Positions 35,052 to 43,604 of a stretch of 64,000 nucleotides of DNA are shown here, piece after piece. Each line of letters starts with the position of its first letter. The first letter of the stretch is position 1. This DNA comes from Bacteroidales bacterium (lineage in GTDB: Bacteria; Bacteroidota; Bacteroidia; Bacteroidales; GCA-2748055): the NCBI GenBank assembly GCA_023138875.1, contig JAGLOO010000055.1, positions 1-64,000 on the forward strand, read 5' to 3'. Both the position numbers and the translations under genes were made by a program. The notes below the pieces were generated by a model, which was not told the DNA's origin, did not search any database, and saw nothing but the letters and a program-made list of their open reading frames with translations.

Positions 35052-35390
35052 TTAATGGTCACAATAGTTGGTCGAAAATTGGAGTGTTTTATTTAAGAAT
35101 CCTTCTGTTATCTCTTCAGGGCTCAATTTTGGGGCACCTACAAATACGTTTACATTGTGCTGGTTAAATAGTTGAATTGCCCTGTTACCCATACCACCGG
35201 CTATTACGTCGGTAACTCCTTTTTCCGCCAGATACTTTGGCAGCAATCCGGGCTCGTGGGGTGGGGCATCGATCAAAGATTTTGATTCAATCTTATTGTC
35301 TTCTACTGATAACAGTGCGAACTGACGGCAATGGCCAAAATGCTCATCCAGCAATCCATTGCTGGAAGGAATTGCTATTAATTTCTTCAT
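35052..35390 (-). CDS. NifX/NifB-like Fe-Mo-cluster-binding protein (copy 2)
   Basis: 112 residues from the ATG at 35390; a TTG at 35402 is an alternative. It begins KLIAIPSSNGLLDEHFGHCR, the DxHFGxC pattern of the dinitrogenase iron-molybdenum cofactor family (PF02579), and has VIAGGMGNRAIQLF near 66-80. A final NYCDH adds a cysteine and histidine. Relatives include NifX, NafY and the Mo-Cu orange protein. No nif structural genes are in the window, so a nitrogenase role is not implied. Confidence 0.85.
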   Translation of the reverse strand: MKKLIAIPSSNGLLDEHFGHCRQFALLSVEDNKIESKSLIDAPPHEPGLLPKYLAEKGVTDVIAGGMGNRAIQLFNQHNVNVFVGAPKLSPEEITEGFLNKTLQFSTNYCDH

Positions 35391-35443
35391 GCTTTTATTC
35401 AATATTATTTTTTTCTAAAATGATAAGAGGTACAAGATGGAAA

Positions 35444-35659
35444 CTAACGGTTTCTACCAAAACCGCCTCCTCCACCCCTGAACCTTCCTCTTCCAAAATT
35501 TCTCCCTCTTCCAAAACCCCGTCCGAATCCCCTTTCATCTGGGCTCTCTTCACCTTTAACATCTTTACCTGGAGTTTGTGTTTTCGGGTCGCATTTTCCT
35601 AGTGCCCTGCCTGTTCGTGGTCCTTCTCCTTCAGGACCGGTTCTGTCAAATCCTGGCAT
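35444..35659 (-). CDS. DUF5320-type small Gly/Arg-rich protein
   Basis: 71 residues. The conserved start MPGFDRTGPEGEGPRTGRAL with GKCD is diagnostic of DUF5320 proteins, followed by a tail of repeated GFGRG/GRG units. Preceded by a clear CGGAGG Shine-Dalgarno. These proteins are consistently encoded with NifX-like and MinD-ferredoxin proteins in anaerobes; the role is unknown, and metal-cluster or nucleic-acid binding by the RG tail is only a guess. Confidence 0.85.
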   Translation of the reverse strand: MPGFDRTGPEGEGPRTGRALGKCDPKTQTPGKDVKGEESPDERGFGRGFGRGRNFGRGRFRGGGGGFGRNR

Positions 35660-35674
35660 AATAACCTCCGTTTT

Positions 35675-35992
35675 TTAATTGATTAATTGTGAAATAATTT
35701 CCTTAATTGATTGATTTTCACCTTGAATGATAACCATCTGAATATTAAATTTTTCTAATAATTCTTTTGCTTTGGGACCAAAATCCCCTGATATCACTTT
35801 TTGAACGCCAAGTTCTACCATCTTTTCAGCAGCTTTGACACCTGCGCCTCCTGTTGCATCTGCCTGTTCATTCTCAATAAAGCTGGGCTTTCCGGATGCA
35901 TCATCAACCACACAAAACCAGCCCGCCCGGCCAAACCTGAGGTCAAAACTGGCATTCTGATTGTTACCCTTGGAAGTAATTACGGTTTTCAT
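35675..35992 (-). CDS. NifX/NifB-like Fe-Mo-cluster-binding protein (copy 1)
   Basis: 105 residues. It begins MKTVITSKGNNQNASFDLRF and includes GRAGWFCVVD and VQKVISGDFGPKAKELL (PF02579 fold). The HFGxC-type metal motif is replaced by RFGRAGWFC. Separated from the DUF134 regulator by 3 bp and from DUF5320 by 15 bp, so all are in one transcript. Confidence 0.85.
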   Translation of the reverse strand: MKTVITSKGNNQNASFDLRFGRAGWFCVVDDASGKPSFIENEQADATGGAGVKAAEKMVELGVQKVISGDFGPKAKELLEKFNIQMVIIQGENQSIKEIISQLIN

Positions 35993-35995
35993 TGA

Positions 35996-36400
35996 TTAAG
36001 TTTTTATGATTTCTATTTGTAATGATCTGCATAATGGGCATACCTGATCTCTTTTGAGATCCGGCATTGTGAACCTGGCATGACACTCTCTGCATATATA
36101 CCAGGTTCCTTCCAGCCTTGCATTTCCAAATACCGATCTGATTTCTCTGGTTTCCACAAGAGCATTTGCCAGTTTCCTTCTTGCGCTTTCATAGATCCTG
36201 GCAAATGTGGGCCTTGATACTCCCATTAATCTGGATGCTTCCAGGTGATTTAAAAGATCATAATCGGCCAGTTTTATGGCTTCATATTCTTCATACAGTA
36301 ATTCAACAAAAGGCTTATTCTTTTGAGAGTTCCCGTATGGCTTATAGCCCTTAAAACCTGGTGGAGCAACGACTTTTCTCAGTCTTTTTCTTCTTGGCAT
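35996..36400 (-). CDS. DUF134 (UPF0251) DNA-binding protein with zinc-ribbon-like tail
   Basis: 134 residues. It begins MPRRKRLRKVVAPPGFKGYK, then has a helix-turn-helix (LLNHLEASRLMGVSRPTFARIYESARRKLANAL region, about 48-82) and a C-terminal four-cysteine module (CRECH...CPLCRS). DUF134 proteins are sigma-like regulators usually adjacent to NifX/MinD-ferredoxin genes. As first gene of the unit it is the likely autoregulator. Confidence 0.85.
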   Translation of the reverse strand: MPRRKRLRKVVAPPGFKGYKPYGNSQKNKPFVELLYEEYEAIKLADYDLLNHLEASRLMGVSRPTFARIYESARRKLANALVETREIRSVFGNARLEGTWYICRECHARFTMPDLKRDQVCPLCRSLQIEIIKT

Positions 36401-36499
36401 CAGATAAACTATACAACAAATATAATGAGAATAATCTCATATAAAAAATATTTTAAGCGGAAATGGGATTAATCGGTAATTTTATCCGGACAGAATAAT

Positions 36500-37195
36500 C
36501 TACCCGGTCTTACTAATTGCTGACAGTTTTTCAGGATCCGGAATTTTTATATTCTTGCCATCCAGGGCAATGATCCCCTCTTTTTCAAACTCCTTCAGAA
36601 ACTTGATAACGCTTTCTACCGAAATGGATGCAAAATCTGCAATATCCTGGCGGATGAGCAAATCAAATACCTGTTCCTTAAGAAATACTTCCGAGGAAAG
36701 ATAGAGCAATGAAGAAGCCAGTTTTCCGCGCATTTGCTTAGAAGACAGATTTGTTACTATTTCCAGAAGGTGTTTTTCTGTTCCATAGTTTTTCGAAGTG
36801 ATCCTGAGGGCAAATTCAGGATTTGTATTCAGTAGCTTTTTGAGGCTCTCCTTTTCAATCATCAACAGCTCCGAATCTTTAAGAGCCACTGCAGAATAAT
36901 GGTAAATATTTTCTCCGAAAACGCATGAAAATGCTAAAAAATCCCCGCTTCGTGCAATCCATAGATTCAGTTTTTTCTTACCACCAGTCTGAATGTAGAC
37001 TTTTACCAGGCCGGTCTGAATGAATAATACATAGGGGGCAAAAGCCCCCTGCTTAAATATGTTCTCATCTCTTAGATAGGTTAACTGTGTCCTGTTTTCA
37101 CTTATGGATTCATAATCTTCCTGTGTAATAAGATGGAAACAATCGGGTTCGGTTCTTTTGTCAAAGTCATTATGCGGACCACCCTGTTTTGACAT
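36500..37195 (-). CDS. Crp/Fnr-family transcriptional regulator
   Basis: 231 residues: cyclic-nucleotide-binding-type beta barrel (about 20-140), then a winged helix (about 150-225: IRQDIADFASISVESVIKFL). Only one cysteine lies near the N-terminus and no FNR four-cysteine cluster is present, so direct O2 sensing by [4Fe-4S] is unlikely. Divergent from the thioredoxin-fold gene across a 260-bp gap, and 100 bp upstream of the DUF134 unit in the same orientation. Confidence 0.85.
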   Translation of the reverse strand: MSKQGGPHNDFDKRTEPDCFHLITQEDYESISENRTQLTYLRDENIFKQGAFAPYVLFIQTGLVKVYIQTGGKKKLNLWIARSGDFLAFSCVFGENIYHYSAVALKDSELLMIEKESLKKLLNTNPEFALRITSKNYGTEKHLLEIVTNLSSKQMRGKLASSLLYLSSEVFLKEQVFDLLIRQDIADFASISVESVIKFLKEFEKEGIIALDGKNIKIPDPEKLSAISKTG

Positions 37196-37455
37196 ATGCG
37201 TTAACGATTAAACGACTAAAAAATTAGTTAAAGATAGTTGAAAACCTCTCTGCTTTCCTGAATATTCCACCAAAGGAATTGAAAAATAATAGCAAAAACA
37301 CTATGGACTTTCAATAGAGAATATTTTGCACGTAATTTTAGAAACGGGATCTTTGCACCGATCAAATTCATCATTGTAAAGGAGACTCAAAATAGTGTTA
37401 CGAAGATGATTTGATCTTGTAAATATGTATAATCTTAGTAAAACAAATCATAGTC

Positions 37456-37824
37456 ATGAAAATGTTACAAACAAATCTTCAGGAAATTGAAACCGCATCA
37501 GAACTCGAAGGAATAATAGCGGAAAATGACAACGTAATGGTTTGCTGTGGTCGCATGGGTCCCATGTGTATCCCGGTTTATGACCTAATGGAAGAGATGG
37601 AAGAGGAACGAACAGACATCAAATTTGCGGTCATGGCATTTGATTTTCCGGAAGCACATATTATTCGTAACGCTCCTGAATGCAAGGGTTTTATGGGATT
37701 GCCATTTACCATGTATTATAAAAACGGCAAGGTTGCCAGGGCCACCAGCAGCATTCAGAACATGGAACAGGTAACAGCTGTTCTGGATGAGCACTTTAGT
37801 ACATCCAATGTTGAAAAAGCATAG
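37456..37824 (+). CDS. Thioredoxin-fold protein with non-canonical cysteines
   Basis: 122 residues. Thioredoxin-like secondary structure: the MVCCGRMGPMCIPVYDLMEE segment aligns with the usual CGPC helix, and GLPFTMYYKNGKVAR contains the cis-Pro loop and KNG turn. The first active-site Cys position is Met in this alignment (MGPMC), with a vicinal CC eight residues before the remaining Cys. A further Cys (PECKG) precedes the cis-Pro. Immediately followed by a broken thioredoxin reductase gene, so it was originally the trx partner. Confidence 0.8.
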   Translation: MKMLQTNLQEIETASELEGIIAENDNVMVCCGRMGPMCIPVYDLMEEMEEERTDIKFAVMAFDFPEAHIIRNAPECKGFMGLPFTMYYKNGKVARATSSIQNMEQVTAVLDEHFSTSNVEKA

Positions 37825-37859
37825 GCTTGGCCCATGCTTTGCCAATTACACCGGGAACA

Positions 37860-38406
37860 GTGGACGAGATCTTTGATATGACCATTGTTGGTGCCGGAGC
37901 GGCTGGTTTAACTGCCGGTATTTATAGCTCACCAGATGGTTCTTACCAACGAAATAGCAAACTATCCCGGGGTGGAAACCACCAATGGATACGTCCTTGC
38001 CGGGACCATGAAAAAACAGGCGAAAGATCAAGCGAATAGTGCTTGAAGACGGCAGGGAATTCAAGTCCAGAACGGTTATACTGGCCCCCGGGGGAAAATC
38101 CCGTCCTCTCAACATTCCCGGCGAAGAGACATTTAAAGGCAGTGGTATTTCCTACTGTGCCACCTGTGATGGTGATTTTTTTTCAGGAAAAGAGATTATT
38201 GTAGTGGGAGGGGGAAATTCTGCGCTGGAAGAGGCTGTTACGTTAACCAGGTATGCAGACAAGGTGACCATAATCCATCAATTTGATCAATTTCAGGTGT
38301 TTTTGCAGCGGGAGATTGTATCGTGAAGAAGTATCGACAGGTTACAACCGCGGTAGCTGACGGGACCATAGCATCTCTGAGTGCAGCTGCATTTTTACGA
38401 AATTGA
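37860..38406 (+). pseudogene. trxB: Thioredoxin reductase, broken
   Basis: Recognisable pieces in order: FAD-binding MTIVGAGAAGLTAGIY, a frameshift near 37935, then LTNEIANYPGVETTNGYVLA in another frame, a gap, ILAPGGKSRPLNIPGEE, the active-site CATCDG, the NADPH motif GGGNSALEEA, and finally GVFAAGDC...YRQVTTAVADGTI after the loss of about 130 codons. Total length is about 180 codons instead of ~310. The redox-active cysteines survive but the protein cannot fold as a reductase. Confidence 0.9.
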
Positions 38407-38419
38407 TTTCTCCGGATTA

Positions 38420-40588
38420 TCAGTTAATCCAGTAAGACAGCTTTACCACAATCCCACGGTCCTTGGTCCGGAGACCGGTTGGGTATGCGTTTTCAGTATA
38501 GACGATAAACAGATCAGAAACGGGTGCAAAGCGCCACTGGAACCGCATGTTCACATTCAGGTTGTCGATCTGGTTGTTGTACTGAACGAACGTGGTGAAA
38601 AACAGGTTCCTGGTGAAGGTCAGGTCCAGCCGTGGACCTACCAGGATCAGGTCCACACTTGTGTATGGTTCAGGAAGCAAGATCCGGTTATAGGATGTAA
38701 CAAGGGAAAGACTGCCATAGGGTTGCACACGGTAATTGATCTCGCTGGTCAGGCTCAGGCGGGTGCCGTTAAAAAATCCCCCGTATCTGCCGGATGCCTC
38801 GAAATTGAAGAGCCTTCGTACATCCGAGTTATAGGTCAGTGCCACCTCTGTCCACTGAAATTCGCTTCCCGCAGGCAGCATAACACCCCCGGTGTTGGTG
38901 GGATCAAAAGGTTCAATCAACTTCACATAACCCTCTTCCAGATCCAGGGAAATGGTGCTCCGGTTCATCCATTCAAGGGAATAGCTTAATTCAATCTCGC
39001 GGTCTGTCAGTGAAAAATCGGGTTCAAAAAAGAGATCTACTGTAACATCCGGGCCATGGTTGGCTACCCGTTTGGAAAGGGGGTAAAACCTGTATCCTAT
39101 GGTAGGATTCGTTTGATGATACCCCTTCCTTCTAACGAATCCCATCTCGGCCATGTAGTTGCCGCCCACGAATACCTGGTTCCATCCCGCTGAAAATTGC
39201 TGGGTCTCATACAAAATCATGGCGGCTGTTGAGAACCGATCACCTCCCGGTCCGGGATTAAATGAGTGGTGATAAAAAGCCTTTCCGGTCCAGTTGTTGT
39301 TGGCGTTGGCAAAATTAAAATCGGCACCGGCCACCCTGTTATAGAGGTAGGAGTTATAGGACGAATCACCTGAGACACCCAGGGCCTGTTTATTGGTCAT
39401 AAAAACACCCACGTTGGAACGGCTGAGGATCTTGCGTTGCAAAACGGCCACACTGAAATTATTGGCCAGGATTGAATCTTTTGTTCCTGTTTGCATATTC
39501 ATCAGCCCCACGCGCCAGTTCTTCCCGGCATTCCCGCTGAGCCTTGCACCTGCCAGCACAGGGGCATCGAGACCTATGCGCCTGGAGAAGAAGGGCCTGA
39601 TATTGTCTGTTCCCAGGCTGGCAAAGAGGTCGCTGTTCTCCAGAAAGAATTTTCGTTTTTCAGGGAAATAGAGTTCAAAACGATCCAGGTTGGTGCGCTG
39701 CTGGTCTACCTCCACCTGGGAGTAATCCGGATTGACAGTAACATCCAGGTTCATGGAAGAGGAGAGGATTACCTTGGCATCCAACCCGGCACCACCTGCA
39801 AAAACAATAGCCTCACCTGCTTCCTTTTGATGGGTGGCTTTTCCTGATACATAGGGGATCATTGAAAACCTCACACCCGAGCTGGGAAGTGGATTATCCC
39901 AAGCCAGTGTACCTGTATAGGCCAGGTTTGCAGATTGAAACTGCCTTGGAACCGGAGCCCAGCTCGATTTTTCATTGGTTTTCAGATCCAGGCGACTGAA
40001 GTTGATCCCCCACTCACTATCCCCTTCGCGATATCGTATGCTGCGGAATGGAATGCTGAATTCGGCAACCCAGTATTCAGGATAATTGGTGACAGCCGAT
40101 TTCCATTTACAATCCCAGTCGAGCGAAACAAATCCTCCATTCGCCTGCAATCCGTCCCATTGTGCACCGGCTGCGGAGATCCCGAATGCAAATCCATTGG
40201 TCTGGTCGTTGTATGTATCGATGAATGCAATGAAGTTGTCATTCCTTGCAAAGCTGAAATCCCTTCGCAATGATTCAGCGGGCCTTTTCCCGGGTAGTGT
40301 GTCGTGGCAAATGATGCCCATGTAAATGTTGGTTTCGTCATAGACCACCATCACTTCAGATTGTGAATGGGCATAGCCCGTATCGATGGGCAGTATTCTG
40401 TAGAAGGGGCTTGTTTTTTCAGCTTGTGACCAGATTTTTTCATCCAGTACCCCATCCACCGTTATGGGGCTTTCTGTTCTTATGACCTGGAGCCGGTAGT
40501 TACCGCGGTTCACCGGGGTAGACTGCGCAAAAACTCTCTGGAAGCCTGGAAAAAGAATAACAAATAAAACCAGTAAGGCTGATCTCAT
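38420..40588 (-). CDS. DUF5916 outer-membrane protein with CBM9-like N-terminal domain (copy 1)
   Basis: 722 residues from the ATG at 40588. Signal peptide ending VFAQ. The N-terminal family-9-carbohydrate-binding-like domain (about 35-210) contains ITVDGVLDEKIW and WVAEFSIPFRSIRY. The rest (DUF5916, about 235-722) includes LDVTVNPDYSQVEVDQQRTN, FFLENSDLF and many amphipathic strands ending in an aromatic LSYWIN, typical of an outer-membrane barrel. Function unknown. Convergent with the trxB remnant and 4 bp downstream of the amidotransferase gene. Confidence 0.85.
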   Translation of the reverse strand: MRSALLVLFVILFPGFQRVFAQSTPVNRGNYRLQVIRTESPITVDGVLDEKIWSQAEKTSPFYRILPIDTGYAHSQSEVMVVYDETNIYMGIICHDTLPGKRPAESLRRDFSFARNDNFIAFIDTYNDQTNGFAFGISAAGAQWDGLQANGGFVSLDWDCKWKSAVTNYPEYWVAEFSIPFRSIRYREGDSEWGINFSRLDLKTNEKSSWAPVPRQFQSANLAYTGTLAWDNPLPSSGVRFSMIPYVSGKATHQKEAGEAIVFAGGAGLDAKVILSSSMNLDVTVNPDYSQVEVDQQRTNLDRFELYFPEKRKFFLENSDLFASLGTDNIRPFFSRRIGLDAPVLAGARLSGNAGKNWRVGLMNMQTGTKDSILANNFSVAVLQRKILSRSNVGVFMTNKQALGVSGDSSYNSYLYNRVAGADFNFANANNNWTGKAFYHHSFNPGPGGDRFSTAAMILYETQQFSAGWNQVFVGGNYMAEMGFVRRKGYHQTNPTIGYRFYPLSKRVANHGPDVTVDLFFEPDFSLTDREIELSYSLEWMNRSTISLDLEEGYVKLIEPFDPTNTGGVMLPAGSEFQWTEVALTYNSDVRRLFNFEASGRYGGFFNGTRLSLTSEINYRVQPYGSLSLVTSYNRILLPEPYTSVDLILVGPRLDLTFTRNLFFTTFVQYNNQIDNLNVNMRFQWRFAPVSDLFIVYTENAYPTGLRTKDRGIVVKLSYWIN

Positions 40589-40592
40589 AGGG

Positions 40593-41303
40593 TTAAGCAA
40601 TCAGACCGCTAAGATAATTAAGAAGTTGGAACATCAAATCCTGATTGACTTTATAAAAGCTACTTTCCCCAAGAATTTCATCTTCGGTCTGGATGCAGGG
40701 ACCCGGTACAAGATCGTCACGGCAATGATCCACCAGGTCTTTCACCGACTGAGGTGTCACCTCCAGGTGGAATTGAAGGGCGAAAACATGTTTGTTGTAA
40801 ATGAATCCCTGGTTCGGGAAAGCCTGTGAACTGGCAATGCGTGTAGCACCTTCGGGAATGGGGAAGGTGTCTCCATGCCAGAGAAGTACCTTCCTGGTTC
40901 CGGGGAGGTCTTTCCATATCCTGTAGTCTCCCAGTGAAGGAAGGAATTGCAGGTTGTGCCAGCCAATCTCTTTTTCTTTCCCGGGATACACATCAACCCG
41001 CAGAGAAGCTGCGATGATCTGCGCTCCCAGGCAGATTCCCAGGACCGGTTTCCTGGTTCTTATAAAGTCTGCCACCCACTCAATCTCATCTTGCATCCAG
41101 GGGTGTATATGAAAATCAAAAACATTCATGGGTCCGCCCATGATGACCAGCATATCAATTTCTGAAGCATCAGGCAGGGGATTGTCTTCATAGAACCTGG
41201 TATATTCGAGGGAATGGCTTTTCTCCCTGATCCAGTCTGCGATAATCTCCGGACCCTCGAAAGGCACATGCATAAAGCAATGGATCCTTAATAAATCAGC
41301 CAT
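40593..41303 (-). CDS. Class I glutamine amidotransferase-like protein (GuaA-type domain)
   Basis: 236 residues from the ATG at 41303. GATase1 triad: nucleophile elbow LGICLGAQIIA near 85-95 and FHLEVT near 180 supply Cys, His and Glu. A MGGPMNVFD oxyanion strand precedes them. No synthetase domain is fused, so it may be a stand-alone glutaminase or peptidase-like GATase. Its start overlaps the stop of the OtsA-OtsB gene by 8 bp, indicating coupling, though a metabolic link to trehalose is unclear. Confidence 0.85.
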   Translation of the reverse strand: MADLLRIHCFMHVPFEGPEIIADWIREKSHSLEYTRFYEDNPLPDASEIDMLVIMGGPMNVFDFHIHPWMQDEIEWVADFIRTRKPVLGICLGAQIIAASLRVDVYPGKEKEIGWHNLQFLPSLGDYRIWKDLPGTRKVLLWHGDTFPIPEGATRIASSQAFPNQGFIYNKHVFALQFHLEVTPQSVKDLVDHCRDDLVPGPCIQTEDEILGESSFYKVNQDLMFQLLNYLSGLIA

Positions 41304-43518
41304 TACAACTCTCCTTTCTGAAGCGGCACAACAACTCACGGACCTTATCTACACTTTCAATATAGTACGATGCTTTGGTGGTTTTAGTGCCTACCTTGAT
41401 CGTACAGGCACTTTCTGGCATGGCATCAAAGGTATACTCATCGGTCCAGTCGTCTCCCACTGCAAAGATAAAGTCATAGGGGTCATCGCCCATTTTTTGC
41501 AGAGCAGCTCGTCCTTTGTTTATTCCTGAGTATTTGATCTCCAGTACTTTGTCTCCATCCATGATCTCCAGGTTCAGGTTGGAGGTGAGCGTCCGCAGCT
41601 CATCCTTCAGCTCCCAGGCACGCTGTAGCCCTAAGTCCGGGTCGGCTTTCCTGTAATGCCAGACCAGTGAGAAGTTTTTATGTTCAATGAACGACCTGGG
41701 AGTCTGGTCCACGTAGTACTCCAGCAACGGCTGAACCGACTCTTTCCACTCATTGTTGATCTGCTCCAGCATGTGCCAGTCTCCTCCCGGCTCACGAAGC
41801 CAGACTCCGTGTTCGGCAATGAAATGGATATTCCAGCTTTCGTCAAACCACCTTCCAAGGGTTTCTTTGTCCCTGCCACTGATGATCACTACTGTATTAT
41901 TTTCATCCAGTGTTAACTCCTTCAATATTTCGTACAACCTCTCATCAGGTTTCGCGTCCTCCGGATCTTTTTTGAACCAGGAGAGTGTTCCGTCATAGTC
42001 CAGGAACAGGATGCGATGCTTTGTTTCTGCATATGTGCTGATGATTTGTCGCATCCGGCTATTACTGAATTTGTGGGTCAGGTTGACTTCCTGAATCTCT
42101 TTTACACCTTCGAGGCTTTTTATGAATTCGTTGGCCCAACGACCCACAGTATATCGCTGAAGCCGATGCATCATCACCTTATTACGCCGTACCTGCTCCT
42201 CCTTAGGCATTTCAATGGCTTCCCTGATGGCTTCGGCAATAGCATCCAGGTTGTTGGGATTTACCAACAGTGCTTCGTGCAATTCCTTGGAAGCTCCTGC
42301 AAGTTCGCTCAGGATCAACACTCCTTCACCATTGTGCCGCGAAGCCACAAACTCTTTTGCGACCAGATTCATCCCATCCCGGAGGGGCAGGATCAGGGCG
42401 ATGTCTGACAGTGAATAAAGGTCAATCCGTTCATCCGTGGTAAATACCTGGTTGAGGTATCTCACCGGAGTCCATCTGATGGTACCGTAATTGCCATTGA
42501 TCCGGCCGACCAGCTCATCCACCTTGCTTTTCAGGTTAAAATAGGATTCGGTGGTCTCACCAGACGGAATGGCCTGTACAATAAGGCTGATCCTTTCCTG
42601 GTATTCCGGGTAGGTCTGTAAAAACCTTTCAAAAGCCCTGATGCGCTGCGGTATTCCTTTTGTATAGTCCAGTTTATCGATGGAAATGATGAGCTTTTCC
42701 AGTTGCCCCGATTCTTTAAACATCTCCATCTCTTCCTGGATCGTGGAGGGTTCGTACTGATCGCTATGGATCTGTAGCGCTTTGTTCCTGAACCTGTCGT
42801 AATTGATTCCTTTTGGAAACACGTCCACCTTCAGGGTTCGTTCACCAAGTAAGATCTGGTTAAAAACCGAATCCACACCCAGCAGTCTTCTTACCGAGCT
42901 CATAAAGTGCCTTACATGATCGTAGATCTGAAAACCGATCAGATCGGCTCCCAGCATGCCTTCGATCACTTCCTGTCGCCAGGGCAACAGCCTGAAGAGT
43001 TCGAATGAGGGGAAGGGAATATGGATAAAGAGACCGATGGAGATACCGGGCTTTTGTTCCCTGATTAACTGGGGAAGAAGCATCAGGTGATAATCATGGA
43101 TCCAGAGAATATCACCGTCATTGATGATCTGAAGGATTCTTTCAGCATATAGTTTGTTGATTTTTACATATGCTCTCCACGCTACTTCACTATAAATTAC
43201 GTTTTCGGTAAAATAGTGAAAGAGCGGCCAGATGGTATTTCTGGAGAATCCGTGTAAATACTGGTTGCGGTCCCTGGGCCTTGCAAATATGGGGATACAG
43301 TTGAATTGGTCCAGTTTCTTATCGAGTTCTTCGATTTCCACAGGCGTAAAATCATGGTTCTCAAACCCGGTAAGTCCCACCCAGATAGGATGAAATGCTT
43401 CATAGAAGTTCTGCAGTCCGGAAATGGTTTGCTCATCTGCCTTTTCAATCAGATAATTCTCACCCCGACATTTGATGGTCACCGGTAGTAGATTGGAAGC
43501 AAGGATAAGTCTTTTCAT
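41296..43518 (-). CDS. Bifunctional trehalose-6-phosphate synthase/phosphatase
   Basis: 740 residues, a fusion. The N-terminal GT20 domain (about 1-470) has WIHDYHLMLLPQLIREQ, GLFIHIPFPSFELFR and IALILPLRDGMNLVAKEF (UDP/Glc-6-P binding). The C-terminal HAD domain (about 485-735) has FLDYDGTL, IISGRD and VGDDWTDEYTF (TPP motifs). Makes trehalose from UDP-glucose and glucose-6-phosphate. Divergent from the GH65 gene across 86 bp, so synthesis and breakdown are controlled from one region. Confidence 0.95.
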   Translation of the reverse strand: MKRLILASNLLPVTIKCRGENYLIEKADEQTISGLQNFYEAFHPIWVGLTGFENHDFTPVEIEELDKKLDQFNCIPIFARPRDRNQYLHGFSRNTIWPLFHYFTENVIYSEVAWRAYVKINKLYAERILQIINDGDILWIHDYHLMLLPQLIREQKPGISIGLFIHIPFPSFELFRLLPWRQEVIEGMLGADLIGFQIYDHVRHFMSSVRRLLGVDSVFNQILLGERTLKVDVFPKGINYDRFRNKALQIHSDQYEPSTIQEEMEMFKESGQLEKLIISIDKLDYTKGIPQRIRAFERFLQTYPEYQERISLIVQAIPSGETTESYFNLKSKVDELVGRINGNYGTIRWTPVRYLNQVFTTDERIDLYSLSDIALILPLRDGMNLVAKEFVASRHNGEGVLILSELAGASKELHEALLVNPNNLDAIAEAIREAIEMPKEEQVRRNKVMMHRLQRYTVGRWANEFIKSLEGVKEIQEVNLTHKFSNSRMRQIISTYAETKHRILFLDYDGTLSWFKKDPEDAKPDERLYEILKELTLDENNTVVIISGRDKETLGRWFDESWNIHFIAEHGVWLREPGGDWHMLEQINNEWKESVQPLLEYYVDQTPRSFIEHKNFSLVWHYRKADPDLGLQRAWELKDELRTLTSNLNLEIMDGDKVLEIKYSGINKGRAALQKMGDDPYDFIFAVGDDWTDEYTFDAMPESACTIKVGTKTTKASYYIESVDKVRELLCRFRKESCNG

Positions 43519-43604
43519 CCTTTGAAACTTTTATAACAATGTTGTGAAAGCTTATATAAAATTAGATACCTTGATGGCAATTACCAACTATTAATATACA
43601 CAAA

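Noticed and set aside
35052-36400. Nitrogenase cofactor genes
   Set aside because: NifX-fold proteins are present, but no nifHDK, nifE or nifN is in the window; the context fits ORP-type loci better.
37196-37455. Possible Fnr boxes (TTTGATCTTG..., TTTGCACCGATCAAA) between the Crp/Fnr gene and the thioredoxin gene
   Set aside because: Only half-sites match TTGAT-N4-ATCAA; neither is a convincing palindrome.
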